Assembly: GCA_050110875.1 (NCBI GenBank)
Contig: CP188828.1
Coordinates: 806,001-870,000, forward strand
Length of the DNA: 64,000 nucleotides
Direction: 5' to 3'
From: Methyloligella sp050110875
GTDB lineage: Bacteria; Pseudomonadota; Alphaproteobacteria; Rhizobiales; Methyloligellaceae
This document shows positions 1 through 13,769 of this stretch, piece by piece; position 1 is the first letter of the stretch, and every line of letters begins with the position of its first letter. The translations under genes were made by a program, and so were the position numbers. Under the pieces are notes generated by a model. The model did not search any database, was not told the DNA's origin, and saw only the letters and a program-made list of their open reading frames with translations.

Positions 1-2878
<2,878 letters not shown>

Positions 2879-2883
2879 AGGCT

Positions 2884-2983
2884 CGTCACCCTGAGGTGCG
2901 CGGAACGCGCGCCTCGAAGGGCGGCGGGCGTCGCGTAGCGGCCCATCCTTCGAGGGCCGCTCCGCTGCCACCTCAGGATGACG
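2884..2983. repeat. Intergenic palindromic repeat (family A)
   Basis: A 15-base arm at the left end (core CCTGAGGTG) is matched by its inverse at the right end with one mismatch. The interior carries the CTTCGA-type core. Related copies lie at 16351-16396, 16449-16491, 34494-34541 and 34549-34588. It resembles the intergenic palindromes common in Bradyrhizobium-like genomes. It could also fold as a transcript end for the upstream hydantoinase gene. Confidence 0.7.
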
Positions 2984-3007
2984 CCTCGGGGGTGCTGCTC
3001 GGCTCAG

Positions 3008-3403
3008 CTAAAGCCCGTCGATCTCGGTGATGTCCATCACGATGGGGGCGTGGTGATGCACGGTCATGGCGCCGAAGGGCATGCCGCGGACCATCACGTC
3101 CTGGCCGACGAACTTGTCGATAGTGGCGTGCACAGCATCGCTCGACCCGAAGATGTGGATGGTCTTGGCGGAGTCGATCTGATCGTTCTCCTCCTCCCCG
3201 GTCAGACAGGTGTCGGCAGGCAGGGTCACGATATAGGCGGTCTCGGGCCGGCCGGCGGCGTCCTCGAAATGGCCGACGCTCAGCCTTCCTTCGGCGATCT
3301 CGTTCTCTCCGCCAGCCTGCATGCATTGGGCGGCGAAAAGTTCGGTGGCGAAACCGCCCGCAAGCAGGAGGCTCGCGGCGGCTAGCAATGTCGGCAAACG
3401 CAT
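3008..3403 (-). CDS. Secreted hypothetical protein, possibly DUF4431-like
   Basis: A protein of 131 residues with a clear N-terminal signal peptide (MRLPTLLAAASLLLAGG, probable cleavage near FAAQC). The mature part holds two cysteines, a stretch ending GEEENDQIDSAKTIHIFG and a C-terminal HHHAPIVMDITEI segment. The layout resembles small periplasmic DUF4431 proteins, but I am not certain of the family. The start at 3403 is chosen because GGGAGG stands 7 to 8 bases upstream; a longer frame would translate through that ribosome site. It is a single gene, transcribed toward the hydantoinase gene. No function can be assigned. Confidence 0.7.
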   Translation of the reverse strand: MRLPTLLAAASLLLAGGFATELFAAQCMQAGGENEIAEGRLSVGHFEDAAGRPETAYIVTLPADTCLTGEEENDQIDSAKTIHIFGSSDAVHATIDKFVGQDVMVRGMPFGAMTVHHHAPIVMDITEIDGL

Positions 3404-3454
3404 GGATCTTCCCTCCCAGGAACGCACGCTGGAACGCCCAGACCCATAAGCTTA

Positions 3455-3495
3455 GCCCAAAAAGCAAAGGGCGCGATGCATAAGCATCACGCCCT
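3455..3495 (-). terminator. Rho-independent terminator after the DUF2852 gene
   Basis: Twelve-base arms (3468-3479 and 3484-3495) pair with one mismatch around the loop ATAA. On the minus strand the hairpin is followed by TTTGCTTTTT. It lies 33 bases past the stop of the DUF2852 gene. Confidence 0.8.
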
Positions 3496-3527
3496 CCAAT
3501 TGCGTTGCCTCTCTCGCCTCGGCTTGG

Positions 3528-3935
3528 CTAGCCGATGGGGTTCGGCTCCGAGCCGCGGTTCCGCTCGGCCATGAACTGGTCGAACTCCGCCTTGTCACGG
3601 GCCTCGCGCAGACGGGTGAGGAACTGACGGAACTCTTCGGCCTCGTCCTCGAGCTTCTTCAGCGTCTCTTCGCGATACGCGTCGAACGCCGCATTGCCCG
3701 TGGGGCGGAAATGATTGGCGCGCTTCGCCCAACGCTTGGCCCCACAGCCCCAGGATTTCACCTCACGCTGCATGTCGTTGCGCCATGCGTCACCGCCGAA
3801 ATTTCCCATTCTTCCGCTCCAAATCAGAAATGCCAGAACGCCGAGGCCGACCGGCCAAAACAGGATGAAGCTGATCACCATCAGAGTGATCCAGCCGGTC
3901 CGGCCATAGCCGTCCAAAGTCTCAATTACGTTCAT
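3528..3935 (-). CDS. DUF2852 family membrane protein
   Basis: A protein of 135 residues. One hydrophobic segment (about residues 16-38, WITLMVISFILFWPVGLGVL) is followed by a charged cytoplasmic tail. The tail contains NAAFDAYREETLKKLEDEAEEF and a likely helical region FRQFLTRLREARDKAEFDQFM. This matches DUF2852, a family of unknown function frequent in Rhizobiales and Rhodobacterales. The ATG at 3935 has a GAAGGG ribosome site. It is monocistronic, with its own terminator downstream. The family assignment is from pattern memory. Confidence 0.8.
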   Translation of the reverse strand: MNVIETLDGYGRTGWITLMVISFILFWPVGLGVLAFLIWSGRMGNFGGDAWRNDMQREVKSWGCGAKRWAKRANHFRPTGNAAFDAYREETLKKLEDEAEEFRQFLTRLREARDKAEFDQFMAERNRGSEPNPIG

Positions 3936-4150
3936 TTTGGACCCTTCTTTCAGTGTGAATGTTATTCACATTTACATTAGATGGTATGGCACCCTTCCAA
4001 GTCAAGAGCGCATCAAGCATGCGACACCGCATCGGGCATGGATGTGCGAGATTTACCTCGTCCCACGCTTGAGGTTGCAAAGGGATTGTAAACCTCGTTC
4101 CGATAGATAGGCATTACGGGGAATTTCCAAAGGTCTGAAGCGTAAAAATC

Positions 4151-4924
4151 GTGCCGATTTTCGCCCCTAAAGCCCGCGCGGCCGCGATTGCCGCGATCGG
4201 TCTGCTGCTGAGCGTTGCCATCGCCGCGCCTGCGATCGCGCGCCTGGGCGACAACGATCCGCACCGGGGCGTCTCCCGCGCCCATCAAATGCCGGTGCAA
4301 GGGATCGACGTCTCTCAGTGGCAAGGCGATATCGATTGGAACAAGGTGCGGGCCGCCGGCATCGACTTCGCCTATATCAAGGCGACCGAGGGCGGCGATC
4401 ATCTCGACCCGAAATTCCTGCAGAACTGGTATGGCGCGAAGCGGGCCGGCATCCCGCGCGGCGCCTATCACTTCGTCTATTGGTGCCGCCCGGCCCACGA
4501 GCAGGCCCTGTGGTTCATGCTGAACGTGCCGAACGATCCGGACGCCCTGCCCCCGGTGCTGGACGTGGAATGGAACGGCCACTCGAAGACCTGCCCGCAC
4601 AAGGTCTCGAAGGCGAAGGCGCTGGAGAAGATCCGCATCATCCTGCGCGCCATGGAGGTGCATACGGGCATGCGACCGGTGATCTACACCGATCCCGGCT
4701 TCTACCCGGACGTGCTGCACGGCGAGCTGGACATTTATCCCTTCTGGGTGCGCTCCACGGCGGCAGAGCCCCATAAGGTCTATCCGGGCCGCAAATGGTC
4801 GTTCTGGCAGTTCACCACCACGGGGCGCGTGCCGGGCATCAGCGGCAATGTGGACCGCAACGCCTTCAACGGCAACAAGGCCGCCTGGGGGCGGGTTCTG
4901 CAATCGATCCAAGCCGCCCGGTAG
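4151..4924 (+). CDS. GH25 family lysozyme (muramidase), secreted
   Basis: A protein of 257 residues with a signal peptide (about residues 1-30, ending PAIA). The glycoside hydrolase 25 domain follows: GIDVSQWQG at 51-59, and the catalytic acidic pair in LDVEW at D138 and E140. GH25 enzymes cut the beta-1,4 bond between N-acetylmuramic acid and N-acetylglucosamine in peptidoglycan. The start is GTG; no stronger ATG start precedes the signal peptide. The domain is complete, and the protein has no cell-wall-binding repeats. It stands alone, convergent with the downstream TetR gene. A role in the cell's own wall turnover is more likely than phage lysis, because no phage genes are nearby. Confidence 0.9.
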   Translation: MPIFAPKARAAAIAAIGLLLSVAIAAPAIARLGDNDPHRGVSRAHQMPVQGIDVSQWQGDIDWNKVRAAGIDFAYIKATEGGDHLDPKFLQNWYGAKRAGIPRGAYHFVYWCRPAHEQALWFMLNVPNDPDALPPVLDVEWNGHSKTCPHKVSKAKALEKIRIILRAMEVHTGMRPVIYTDPGFYPDVLHGELDIYPFWVRSTAAEPHKVYPGRKWSFWQFTTTGRVPGISGNVDRNAFNGNKAAWGRVLQSIQAAR

Positions 4925-4951
4925 ACGCCCGATAAATTCGGCAGCTGGGAT

Positions 4952-5599
4952 TCAATTCGCCCCGCTGGGGCTCCCCTCCCCCAGAATGCCGAGTCCTTTC
5001 AGATAGATAAGCATGCCACTTTCAAGGACTTCCTCGGGGCTGACCGGCACCTTTCTATGCTCGCCGCGAGTCTCCGACAGCAGCGTCGCGACGCCATGGG
5101 CGAGCGCCCATATATGGAGCGAAACGAGGCGGGTCGGCGGACGCTTCTCCGGCGGCAAGGTCTTGCAGAGTTCGGCGGCCGCTTTCTGAAGCACGTTGAA
5201 GGCCTGGTCTGCGGCGGGAATATCCTCCAGCTTCTTGCCGTTCTCTCCCACGGTCTGGAACATCACCGCATAGGCCGCCGGTTCTTTCCGCGCGAAATTG
5301 AGATAGGCGCGGCCGAGATTCTCGAAGGCTTGCAGGGGCGTCGGCCGTCCGTTGTCCCACGCGGTCTCGAGCTGCGCGGCGAAACGCTCGAAGCCGGTGC
5401 GGGCGACTTCCGAGAGCAACGCATCGCGGTCGCGGAAATGGCGGTACGGCGCGGCAGGGCTCACGCCGGCAAGCCGCGCAGCCTCCGCCAGGCTGAAGCC
5501 CAGCGGTCCGTGCTGCTCGATCAGCTTGCGCGCCGCGTCGAGCAGGACCTGTCTCAGATTGCCGTGATGATAGCCGCGGCCGCGATCAGGAGATGCCAT
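4952..5599 (-). CDS. TetR/AcrR family transcriptional regulator
   Basis: A protein of 215 residues. The helix-turn-helix lies in the first 60 residues (FSLAEAARLAGVSPAAPYRHFRDRDAL), followed by an all-helical ligand-binding part of the WHG (TetR_C_13) type. GYHHGNLRQVLLDAA at the start is typical of this subgroup. A perfect 8-bp inverted repeat lies four bases upstream of its start codon (5603-5625), so autorepression is very likely. The divergent neighbour is the Ca2+/H+ exchanger at 5765, which may share control, although the exchanger's start is 140 bases from the operator. The ligand is unknown. Confidence 0.9.
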   Translation of the reverse strand: MASPDRGRGYHHGNLRQVLLDAARKLIEQHGPLGFSLAEAARLAGVSPAAPYRHFRDRDALLSEVARTGFERFAAQLETAWDNGRPTPLQAFENLGRAYLNFARKEPAAYAVMFQTVGENGKKLEDIPAADQAFNVLQKAAAELCKTLPPEKRPPTRLVSLHIWALAHGVATLLSETRGEHRKVPVSPEEVLESGMLIYLKGLGILGEGSPSGAN

Positions 5600-5602
5600 G
5601 TG

Positions 5603-5625
5603 AACGGCTTTTACTTGAAGCCGTT
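5603..5625. promoter_or_regulatory. TetR-type operator
   Basis: A perfect inverted repeat AACGGCTT-N7-AAGCCGTT, four bases upstream of the TetR-family start codon in the divergent intergenic region. Position, symmetry and spacing fit autorepression by the adjacent regulator. Binding itself is inferred. Confidence 0.75.
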
Positions 5626-5764
5626 AGCCTTCGCCAGCCGCTTGCGCGGCGCGCTCCCCTTGCCGTCTCAAACCGCTGGAATGCAACGGGTTCGCGTTTT
5701 TCATCTTTTGAAATAGCCGCTATGCAAAGGATCGGAGGTCAAGGCAACGATTCGCGGGGCGAGA

Positions 5765-6928
5765 ATGGCGAAGAGAGCGAAACCATCGGAGAAGACATCC
5801 GTCTTCGAGTCCTTTGCCGCTTCGGTGAGCCAGGGCGGACCGGCGGCGGTCGGCATCGGCACGATGATCGCGGTGCTCCTGTTCCAGGACGCCTTCTTCG
5901 GCGATCTCTCCAACTATCCTCTGACGGCCCTGATCTTCCTGTGGCTGTTCGCGGTGATGATCTGGTGCGCCTTCGGCGTGCTGCGCCATGCGGAATCGAT
6001 CGCGGTCATTCTCGGCGAGCCTTACGGCACGCTGGTGCTCACGGTGGCTGTCACGGTGATCGAGGTCACGCTGCTGGTCACCATCATGCTGCATGGCGAG
6101 AGCAACCCCACCCTCGCCCGGGACACGATGTTCGCCACGCTGATGCTGATGCTGAACGGCATGATCGGCGCCGCGCTGGTGATCGGCGGGCTTCGCTACC
6201 ACACCCAGGAATACAATCTGGAAGGCGCGCGGGCCTTCCTGGTGGTGCTGGCGCCGCTGGCGGTGTTCTCGCTGATCGTGCCCAACTACACGGAAACGAT
6301 TCCCGATCCCAGCAAATACCCCGGCAAGGCGATGATCTTCGCCATCCTCGCCGCGGCCTTCTATTCGGTCTTTCTCGCGATCCAGACGACCCGGCATCAG
6401 AGCTTCTTCGCCCAGCCCCGGCGGAACGACGAGAATGCGGATGTGCTCGCGCCGGTAATCCGCGACTCGGAGCCCCACGGCCTGCTGTTTCACGTCCCGC
6501 TCATGCTCGTCACGCTCGTTCCCATCGTGGTGCTGGCGGATTTCCTCGCCGTCATTATCGATCTCGGGATCGAGAAGAACGGCTTGCCGGACGCGCTGGG
6601 CGGCATCGTGGTCGCGCTGATCGTGCTTACGCCGGAAGGGCTGACAGCCATGCGCGCGGCGGCCGACAATAAGCTGCAGCGTTCGGTCAATGTCTGTCTC
6701 GGCTCGGCGTTGGCCACGCTCGGCCTGACCATTCCGGCCATCCTGACCGTCGGGCTGATCGCCAATACGGATATCCATCTCGGCCTCACGGGTCTCGAGA
6801 CGGTGCTGCTGGTGCTGACCCTCGGCGTTGCGGCGCTCACCTTCGGCGGGGTGCGCACGACGGTCCTGCAGGGGCTGGTGCATCTGCTGATGTTTGCGAG
6901 CTATCTTGTGCTGGTGTTCAGCCCGTAG
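5765..6928 (+). CDS. Calcium/proton exchanger (ChaA/y4hA type)
   Basis: An inner-membrane antiporter of the cation/Ca2+ exchanger superfamily, 387 residues with about eleven hydrophobic segments. The two inverted halves each carry an acidic transport motif: GEPYGTLVLTVAVTVIEVTL (about residues 80-99) and LTPEGLTAMRAAADNKLQRS (about 286-305). It probably exports Ca2+ (or Na+) in exchange for protons. The ATG at 5765 gives a short basic N-terminus before the first membrane segment. It is followed at short distance by a retropepsin-like protease gene and rimK in the same direction; the functional link, if any, is unknown. Confidence 0.88.
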   Translation: MAKRAKPSEKTSVFESFAASVSQGGPAAVGIGTMIAVLLFQDAFFGDLSNYPLTALIFLWLFAVMIWCAFGVLRHAESIAVILGEPYGTLVLTVAVTVIEVTLLVTIMLHGESNPTLARDTMFATLMLMLNGMIGAALVIGGLRYHTQEYNLEGARAFLVVLAPLAVFSLIVPNYTETIPDPSKYPGKAMIFAILAAAFYSVFLAIQTTRHQSFFAQPRRNDENADVLAPVIRDSEPHGLLFHVPLMLVTLVPIVVLADFLAVIIDLGIEKNGLPDALGGIVVALIVLTPEGLTAMRAAADNKLQRSVNVCLGSALATLGLTIPAILTVGLIANTDIHLGLTGLETVLLVLTLGVAALTFGGVRTTVLQGLVHLLMFASYLVLVFSP

Positions 6929-6967
6929 CCTTCCGCAGGCGAGGTTTCGCAAGATGAGCAGCGCTCG

Positions 6968-7510
6968 ATGAGCCAAAACGAACGCCGGTCCCTACCGGCT
7001 CCATCCCAGCGTCCTCGCCGCAAACGAGGGGCGCCGAAGACCGCCATGCATATCGGGTGGCGGGAATGGGTGGGGCTGCCCGATCTCGGCGTGGCAGCGA
7101 TCAAGGCGAAGATCGACACAGGTGCGCGCACCAGCGCGATCCACGCCTGGAAGATCGAGCCCTTCCAGCGCGGCGGCCAGGTCTGGCTGCGTTTCGAGCT
7201 GCATCCGGAACAGCGGAGCAAGGCCGGCGCGATCACCTGCGAGGCGCCGGCTGCGGACCGGCGGCAGGTGCGCAGCTCCGGCGGCCATGTGACAAAGCGC
7301 TATGTCATCAAGACGACACTTGCGCTTGGAACGGAGATGTGGCCGATCGAGTTGACCTTGATCAATCGAGACGAGATGGGCTTTCGGATGCTGCTCGGGC
7401 GAACGGCGCTGAAAAACGGCGTGCTGATCGACCCGGCGCGTTCGTTTCTCGTCAGTGCAGACCGTGTCCCGCCGCGCCGGAGGCCTCGTTCCAAGCCGTC
7501 CTCCGGTTAG
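6968..7510 (+). CDS. Retropepsin-like ATP-dependent zinc protease family protein (RimB-like, COG4067)
   Basis: A protein of 180 residues. The aspartic-protease-like signature IDTGARTSAIHA has its Asp at residue 50, and a second conserved stretch GFRMLLGRTALKNG occurs near residues 137-150. The first 26 residues are basic and poorly conserved, so translation might instead begin at the ATG at 7046. Proteins of this family are regularly found beside rimK. In Pseudomonas the homologue RimB modulates RimK modification of ribosomal protein S6. Here rimK follows 34 bases downstream, in keeping with that association. The 'zinc protease' family name is historical; the visible motif is retropepsin-like. 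Confidence 0.85.
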   Translation: MSQNERRSLPAPSQRPRRKRGAPKTAMHIGWREWVGLPDLGVAAIKAKIDTGARTSAIHAWKIEPFQRGGQVWLRFELHPEQRSKAGAITCEAPAADRRQVRSSGGHVTKRYVIKTTLALGTEMWPIELTLINRDEMGFRMLLGRTALKNGVLIDPARSFLVSADRVPPRRRPRSKPSSG

Positions 7511-7544
7511 CCCCTTCAATGCATCCCTCGCAGAGGCCAATCGC

Positions 7545-8447
7545 ATGAAAATCGCTCTCCTGGCGCGAAACCCGAACCTTTATAGCCATCGGAGAATTTG
7601 CCAGGCGGCCGAAGCACGCGGCCACGAGATCGAGATCATCAATACCTTGCGGGTCTCGATCAATATCAGCTCGGGCCGGCCGATGCTGTATCATCGGTTG
7701 AAATCGCTGGAAGACTTCGATGCGGTGATCCCGCGTATCGGCGCCTCGGTTACCGCTTACGGCTTGGCCGTGCTGCGCCAGTTCGAGGTGATGGGCATCT
7801 ATCCGATGAACGAATCGGTCGCCATCGGCCGCTCCCGCGACAAGCTGCGCTGTCTGCAGCTTCTGGCGCGCAAGGGGATCGGCCTGCCGAGCACAGCCTA
7901 CACCAACGATCCGAAACAGGCGGAAGACGTCATCGAGCTGGTCGGCGGCCCGCCGGTCGTCATCAAGCTGATCGAAGGCACCCAAGGCATCGGCGTGGTG
8001 CTGGGCGAGACCATGCAATCGGCCAAGTCGGTGATCGAAGCGTTCCAGGGCGCCAAGGTGAACATCCTGGTGCAGGAATATGTGAAGGCCGGCGGCATGG
8101 ATATCCGGGCGCTGGTCATCGGCGACAAGGTGGTGGCCTCGATGAAGCGTCAGGGACCGCCCGGCGAGTTCCGCTCCAACCTGCATCGCGGGGGCGAGGC
8201 ATCCGCCATCAAGATCACGCCGCAAGAGCGCGCCACCGCCGTCCGGGCGGCGAAAACGCTCGGGCTGAATGTCTGCGGCGTCGACATGCTGCGCTCCGAA
8301 CGGGGGCCGCTGATCATGGAGCTCAACTCGTCGCCCGGGATTCAGGGGCTGGAGAATGCGAGCGGAAAGGACGTCGCCTCGCTGATGATCGAGTTCCTGG
8401 AGCGGAACGCCAAGCCCAACAAGACGCGCACCAAAGGCAAGGGTTGA
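7545..8447 (+). CDS. rimK: RimK-family ATP-grasp ligase (ribosomal protein S6--L-glutamate ligase)
   Basis: A protein of 300 residues. The N-terminal domain begins MKIALLARNPNLYSHRRICQAA. The ATP-grasp domain (about residues 100-290) contains VVIKLIEGTQGIGVVL, the metal-site region GVDMLRSERGPLIMELNSSPG and LEN. RimK adds glutamates to the C-terminus of ribosomal protein S6 and can make poly-glutamate. The start at 7545 gives the normal family N-terminus; a frame open upstream adds 30 unconserved residues. It is co-directional with the retropepsin-like gene and probably co-transcribed with it. Related ATP-grasp ligases act on other substrates, but this gene pair points to RimK. Confidence 0.88.
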   Translation: MKIALLARNPNLYSHRRICQAAEARGHEIEIINTLRVSINISSGRPMLYHRLKSLEDFDAVIPRIGASVTAYGLAVLRQFEVMGIYPMNESVAIGRSRDKLRCLQLLARKGIGLPSTAYTNDPKQAEDVIELVGGPPVVIKLIEGTQGIGVVLGETMQSAKSVIEAFQGAKVNILVQEYVKAGGMDIRALVIGDKVVASMKRQGPPGEFRSNLHRGGEASAIKITPQERATAVRAAKTLGLNVCGVDMLRSERGPLIMELNSSPGIQGLENASGKDVASLMIEFLERNAKPNKTRTKGKG

Positions 8448-8752
8448 GGCCGGAAGGACTCTTTTCTGGCGCTGCCATATTTCGGCGCTGCAAAAGACGG
8501 CCCGGCTTTTCCACAGGGTTTCCAGAGGCAGAAAATGGCTGTTTTTCAGGCTTTCCAGCCAGCTGAAAATAAATTCGGAAATATCTGAAACCCAACGCGA
8601 TCCTTTGCGTTAACACGCTCACCAAGCGGCTTATCGAAGTGCTGATCTATTGTGCGGTGCAGCACATTCAAAGCTTGGCGAACCCGTTTACCTCTACGTA
8701 GACTGTTGGTCTTGGCCTTAGGGCCCCGGTCCAACGGAAAAGGAGGCTTCCG
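8448..8752 (+). other. Intergenic region with a probable promoter for a microprotein gene
   Basis: About 305 bases between rimK and a 27-codon gene. It is lower in GC than its surroundings. A short dyad TGTGC-N6-GCACA sits at 8651-8666, about 90 bases before the microprotein start. No coding frame of convincing codon use is present. A structured leader in 8690-8745 is possible but not shown. Confidence 0.5.
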
Positions 8753-8836
8753 ATGGAACTGACAAACGCTCTTACGGCGATAACGGCGCTGACTTCGTTT
8801 GGCTTTCTCGCCGCCGTTATCATCGGAATCGTATGA
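8753..8836 (+). CDS. 27-residue single-span membrane microprotein
   Basis: An ATG follows a strong AAAGGAGG ribosome site at seven to eight bases and opens a 27-codon frame ending in TGA. The N-terminal part is MELTNALTAITALTS; the rest (FGFLAAVIIGIV) is almost entirely hydrophobic, so the product should be a single membrane span with almost no soluble part. A factor-independent terminator lies 55 bases downstream on the same strand, giving this short frame its own transcript end. I do not recognise the family. The ribosome site plus terminator is the case for it being a gene; the length is the case against. Confidence 0.55.
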   Translation: MELTNALTAITALTSFGFLAAVIIGIV

Positions 8837-8889
8837 GGTTGGGGACATCTAGGCCGGGGCGCTGAACATCGAGCCCCGATGCCGGATTC

Positions 8890-8928
8890 GTCGGTCTCTC
8901 GCAGGATGACGCGAGAGGCCATTTTTTT
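8890..8928 (+). terminator. Rho-independent terminator
   Basis: The arms GGTCTCTCGC and GCGAGAGGCC pair fully, with one G-T, around AGGATGAC. They are followed on the plus strand by ATTTTTTTT. The orientation ends plus-strand transcription coming from the 27-codon gene; there is no T-run on the minus-strand (metH) side. Confidence 0.85.
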
Positions 8929-8951
8929 TGCCCTATCGTGCTTGCTGCAAG

Positions 8952-11636
<2,685 letters not shown>

Positions 11637-11665
11637 TACTCAGTCAAATCCCAAACATTCCAGAT

Positions 11666-11757
11666 GTCATACCCGGCCTTGTGCCGGGCATCCATGAACA
11701 CCGTGTCCCTATCGGGCACCGGGGTCATGGATCACCGGGACAAGCCCGGTGATGACG
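11666..11757. repeat. Intergenic palindromic repeat (family B) between the metH halves
   Basis: A GTCATNCCCGG...CCGGGCATCCATGAAC half faces GTCATGGATCACCGGG...CCCGGTGATGAC, giving nested inverted repeats. Similar copies occur at 16511-16610 and 39665-39753. It occupies most of the gap between the two metH genes and could form a strong hairpin in their shared transcript. Confidence 0.75.
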
Positions 11758-11778
11758 CATGAGCGTGCCAAACGGCTT

Positions 11779-12849
11779 TCAGTCCCCTACCCCCGCCACG
11801 AAGGGCTCCAGCCCCGACAGGCGGAGCTTGTGCTCCGGCTCGGGCATCCTGCGGGGGGCGAAGCCCTCAACCGCATCGGCGATGGCCTTGATGTGCTCCG
11901 GCGTGGTGCCACAGCAGCCGCCGACCAGGTTCAGCATGCCCTCCTTGGCCCAGCCTTCCAGCAGCGTGCCCATCATCTCCGGCGACTGGTCGTACTCGCC
12001 CATCTCGTTGGGCAGGCCCGCATTGGGGTACGCGCTGACATAAGCGTCCGCGACGCCCGCGATATCGGCCACGGCGGGGCGAAGCTGCTCGGCGCCGAAG
12101 GAGCAGTTGAGCCCGATGGAGAACGGCTCCAGGTGCCGCATGGAATACCAGAAGGCCTCCGGCGTCTGGCCGGAGAGATTGCGCCCCGACAGATCGGTGA
12201 TGGTGCCGGAGATCATGAGGGGCAGCTTGATGCCCGTCTCGTCGAAGACCTGCTCCACGGCGAAGCCCGCCGCCTTGGCGTTCAGCGTGTCGAACACCGT
12301 CTCGATCAGGATCATGTCCACACCGCCCTCGATCAGCCCGCGGGTCTGCTCCGCGTAGGCCTCGACCAGGGCATCGAAGGACGTGTTCCGGTAGCCCGGG
12401 TCGTTCACATCCGGCGAGATGGAGGCCGTGCGGTTGGTCGGACCGATGGCCCCCGCCACGAGACGCGGCCTGTCCGGCGTCTTCTCGGTGAAGGCGTCAG
12501 CCGCTTCGCGCGCGACCTTTGCCGCGGCGACGTTCATCTCCTTGGAGATCTCCTCCAGGTGATAGTCCGCCTGGCTGATGGCTTGGGCGTTGAAGGTGTT
12601 GGTGCCGATGATGTCGGCGCCCGCCTCCAGATAGCCGGCATAGATCTCCTTGATGATCTCCGGCTGGGTCAGCACCAGGAGGTCGTTATTGCCCTTCAGA
12701 TCGTAAGGGTGATCGGCGAACCGCTCGCCGCGATACTGCTCCTCGGAGAGCTTGTAGCTCTGGATCATGGTGCCCATGCCGCCATCGAGGATGAGGATGC
12801 GCTTCTTCACCTCGGACTTCAGATAGGCGATGCGTTCTTCGCGGGTCAC
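11779..12849 (-). CDS. metH: Homocysteine S-methyltransferase component of a split methionine synthase
   Basis: A protein of about 356 residues equal to the N-terminal homocysteine-binding domain of MetH. ILDGGMGTMIQ lies close to the start, and the zinc-binding cysteines appear as GLNCSFG and, near the C-terminus, GGCCGTTPEHI. It binds and activates homocysteine through zinc and must work with the B12-carrying partner encoded next in the operon. The GTG start at 12849 overlaps the metF stop by four bases and has GGAGG eight bases upstream. A stand-alone methyltransferase of the BHMT type is the alternative, but the gene order and combined length argue for a split MetH. Confidence 0.9.
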   Translation of the reverse strand: MTREERIAYLKSEVKKRILILDGGMGTMIQSYKLSEEQYRGERFADHPYDLKGNNDLLVLTQPEIIKEIYAGYLEAGADIIGTNTFNAQAISQADYHLEEISKEMNVAAAKVAREAADAFTEKTPDRPRLVAGAIGPTNRTASISPDVNDPGYRNTSFDALVEAYAEQTRGLIEGGVDMILIETVFDTLNAKAAGFAVEQVFDETGIKLPLMISGTITDLSGRNLSGQTPEAFWYSMRHLEPFSIGLNCSFGAEQLRPAVADIAGVADAYVSAYPNAGLPNEMGEYDQSPEMMGTLLEGWAKEGMLNLVGGCCGTTPEHIKAIADAVEGFAPRRMPEPEHKLRLSGLEPFVAGVGD

Positions 12850-13769
12850 GATACTGCCTCCGCTTGTTGTTGTTCGGACGCTGCCGGGCGCAAGCCAAGC
12901 AAATGGCAAATGGCATAGACCAGCTCGGCCCGATTGAGGGTGTAGAAGTGGAAATCGCAGATGCCCTGATCAACCAGCTCGAGCACCTGCTCGGCCGCCA
13001 CCGCGGCGGCGACGAGGTTCTGGGTCACCGGATGATCTTCCAGCCCCTCGAAGCGCTGGCCCAGCCAATCGGGCACCGAGGTGCCTGAGCGGGTGGCGAA
13101 GTTGGCGACCTGCTTGAAATTGTGGATCGGGATGATGCCGGGCGTGATCGGGATCTCGATGCCGCGGGCCCGCACCTTGTCGATATAGCGATAGAACACC
13201 TCGTTATCGAAAAAGAACTGGGTGATGGCCGCGTCGGCACCGGCATCGATCTTGGCCTGGAGATTGTCGATATCGGCCTCGACGGTCGGCGATTGGGGGT
13301 GTTTCTCCGGATAGGCCGCGACGAATACCTCGAAGGGCGCGATACGCTTGATGCCGGCAACGAGATCGGCGGCGTTCACATAGCCGCCGGGAGTCGGCTC
13401 GTAAGGCCCCCCGACACCGCCCGGCGGATCGCCGCGCAGCGCCACCATATGGCGCACGCCGATCTCCCAATAATCCCGGATAACCTCGTCGAGATCTTCC
13501 CGCGTGGCGCCGACACAGGTGAGATGGGCGGCGGGCTCCAGGTCCGTCTCCTTCAGCACACGCTCGATGGTGGCGTGGGTCCGCTCGCGGGTGGAGCCGC
13601 CGGCACCATAGGTGACCGAGACGAAGCTCGGGTGTAGCGGCGCCAGCGTTCGAATAGACGACCAGAGCGTTTGCTCCATCTTCTCCGTCTTCGGCGGGAA
13701 GAATTCGAACGACACCGAAATGTCTCCGGCATGCAGCTGCCGGCTTCTGTGATGATTGGCATGGAGCAT
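12846..13769 (-). CDS. metF: Methylenetetrahydrofolate reductase
   Basis: A protein of 307 residues. VSFEFFPPKTEKMEQTLW at the N-terminus carries the family's conserved Glu, followed by FVSVTYGAGGSTRERT and HLTCVGATREDLDEV. It reduces 5,10-methylene- to 5-methyl-tetrahydrofolate with FAD, feeding the methyl donor to the methionine synthase encoded immediately downstream. The ATG at 13769 shares one base with the TGA of the upstream regulator, and GGAGG lies seven bases away. Its own stop overlaps the next GTG, so regulator, metF and both metH genes form one operon. Confidence 0.95.
   Translation of the reverse strand: MLHANHHRSRQLHAGDISVSFEFFPPKTEKMEQTLWSSIRTLAPLHPSFVSVTYGAGGSTRERTHATIERVLKETDLEPAAHLTCVGATREDLDEVIRDYWEIGVRHMVALRGDPPGGVGGPYEPTPGGYVNAADLVAGIKRIAPFEVFVAAYPEKHPQSPTVEADIDNLQAKIDAGADAAITQFFFDNEVFYRYIDKVRARGIEIPITPGIIPIHNFKQVANFATRSGTSVPDWLGQRFEGLEDHPVTQNLVAAAVAAEQVLELVDQGICDFHFYTLNRAELVYAICHLLGLRPAASEQQQAEAVS

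Noticed and set aside
5593..6672. Alternative long plus-strand frame over the Ca2+/H+ exchanger
   Set aside because: It has no hydrophobic pattern or motifs, while the frame starting at 5765 shows a complete exchanger.
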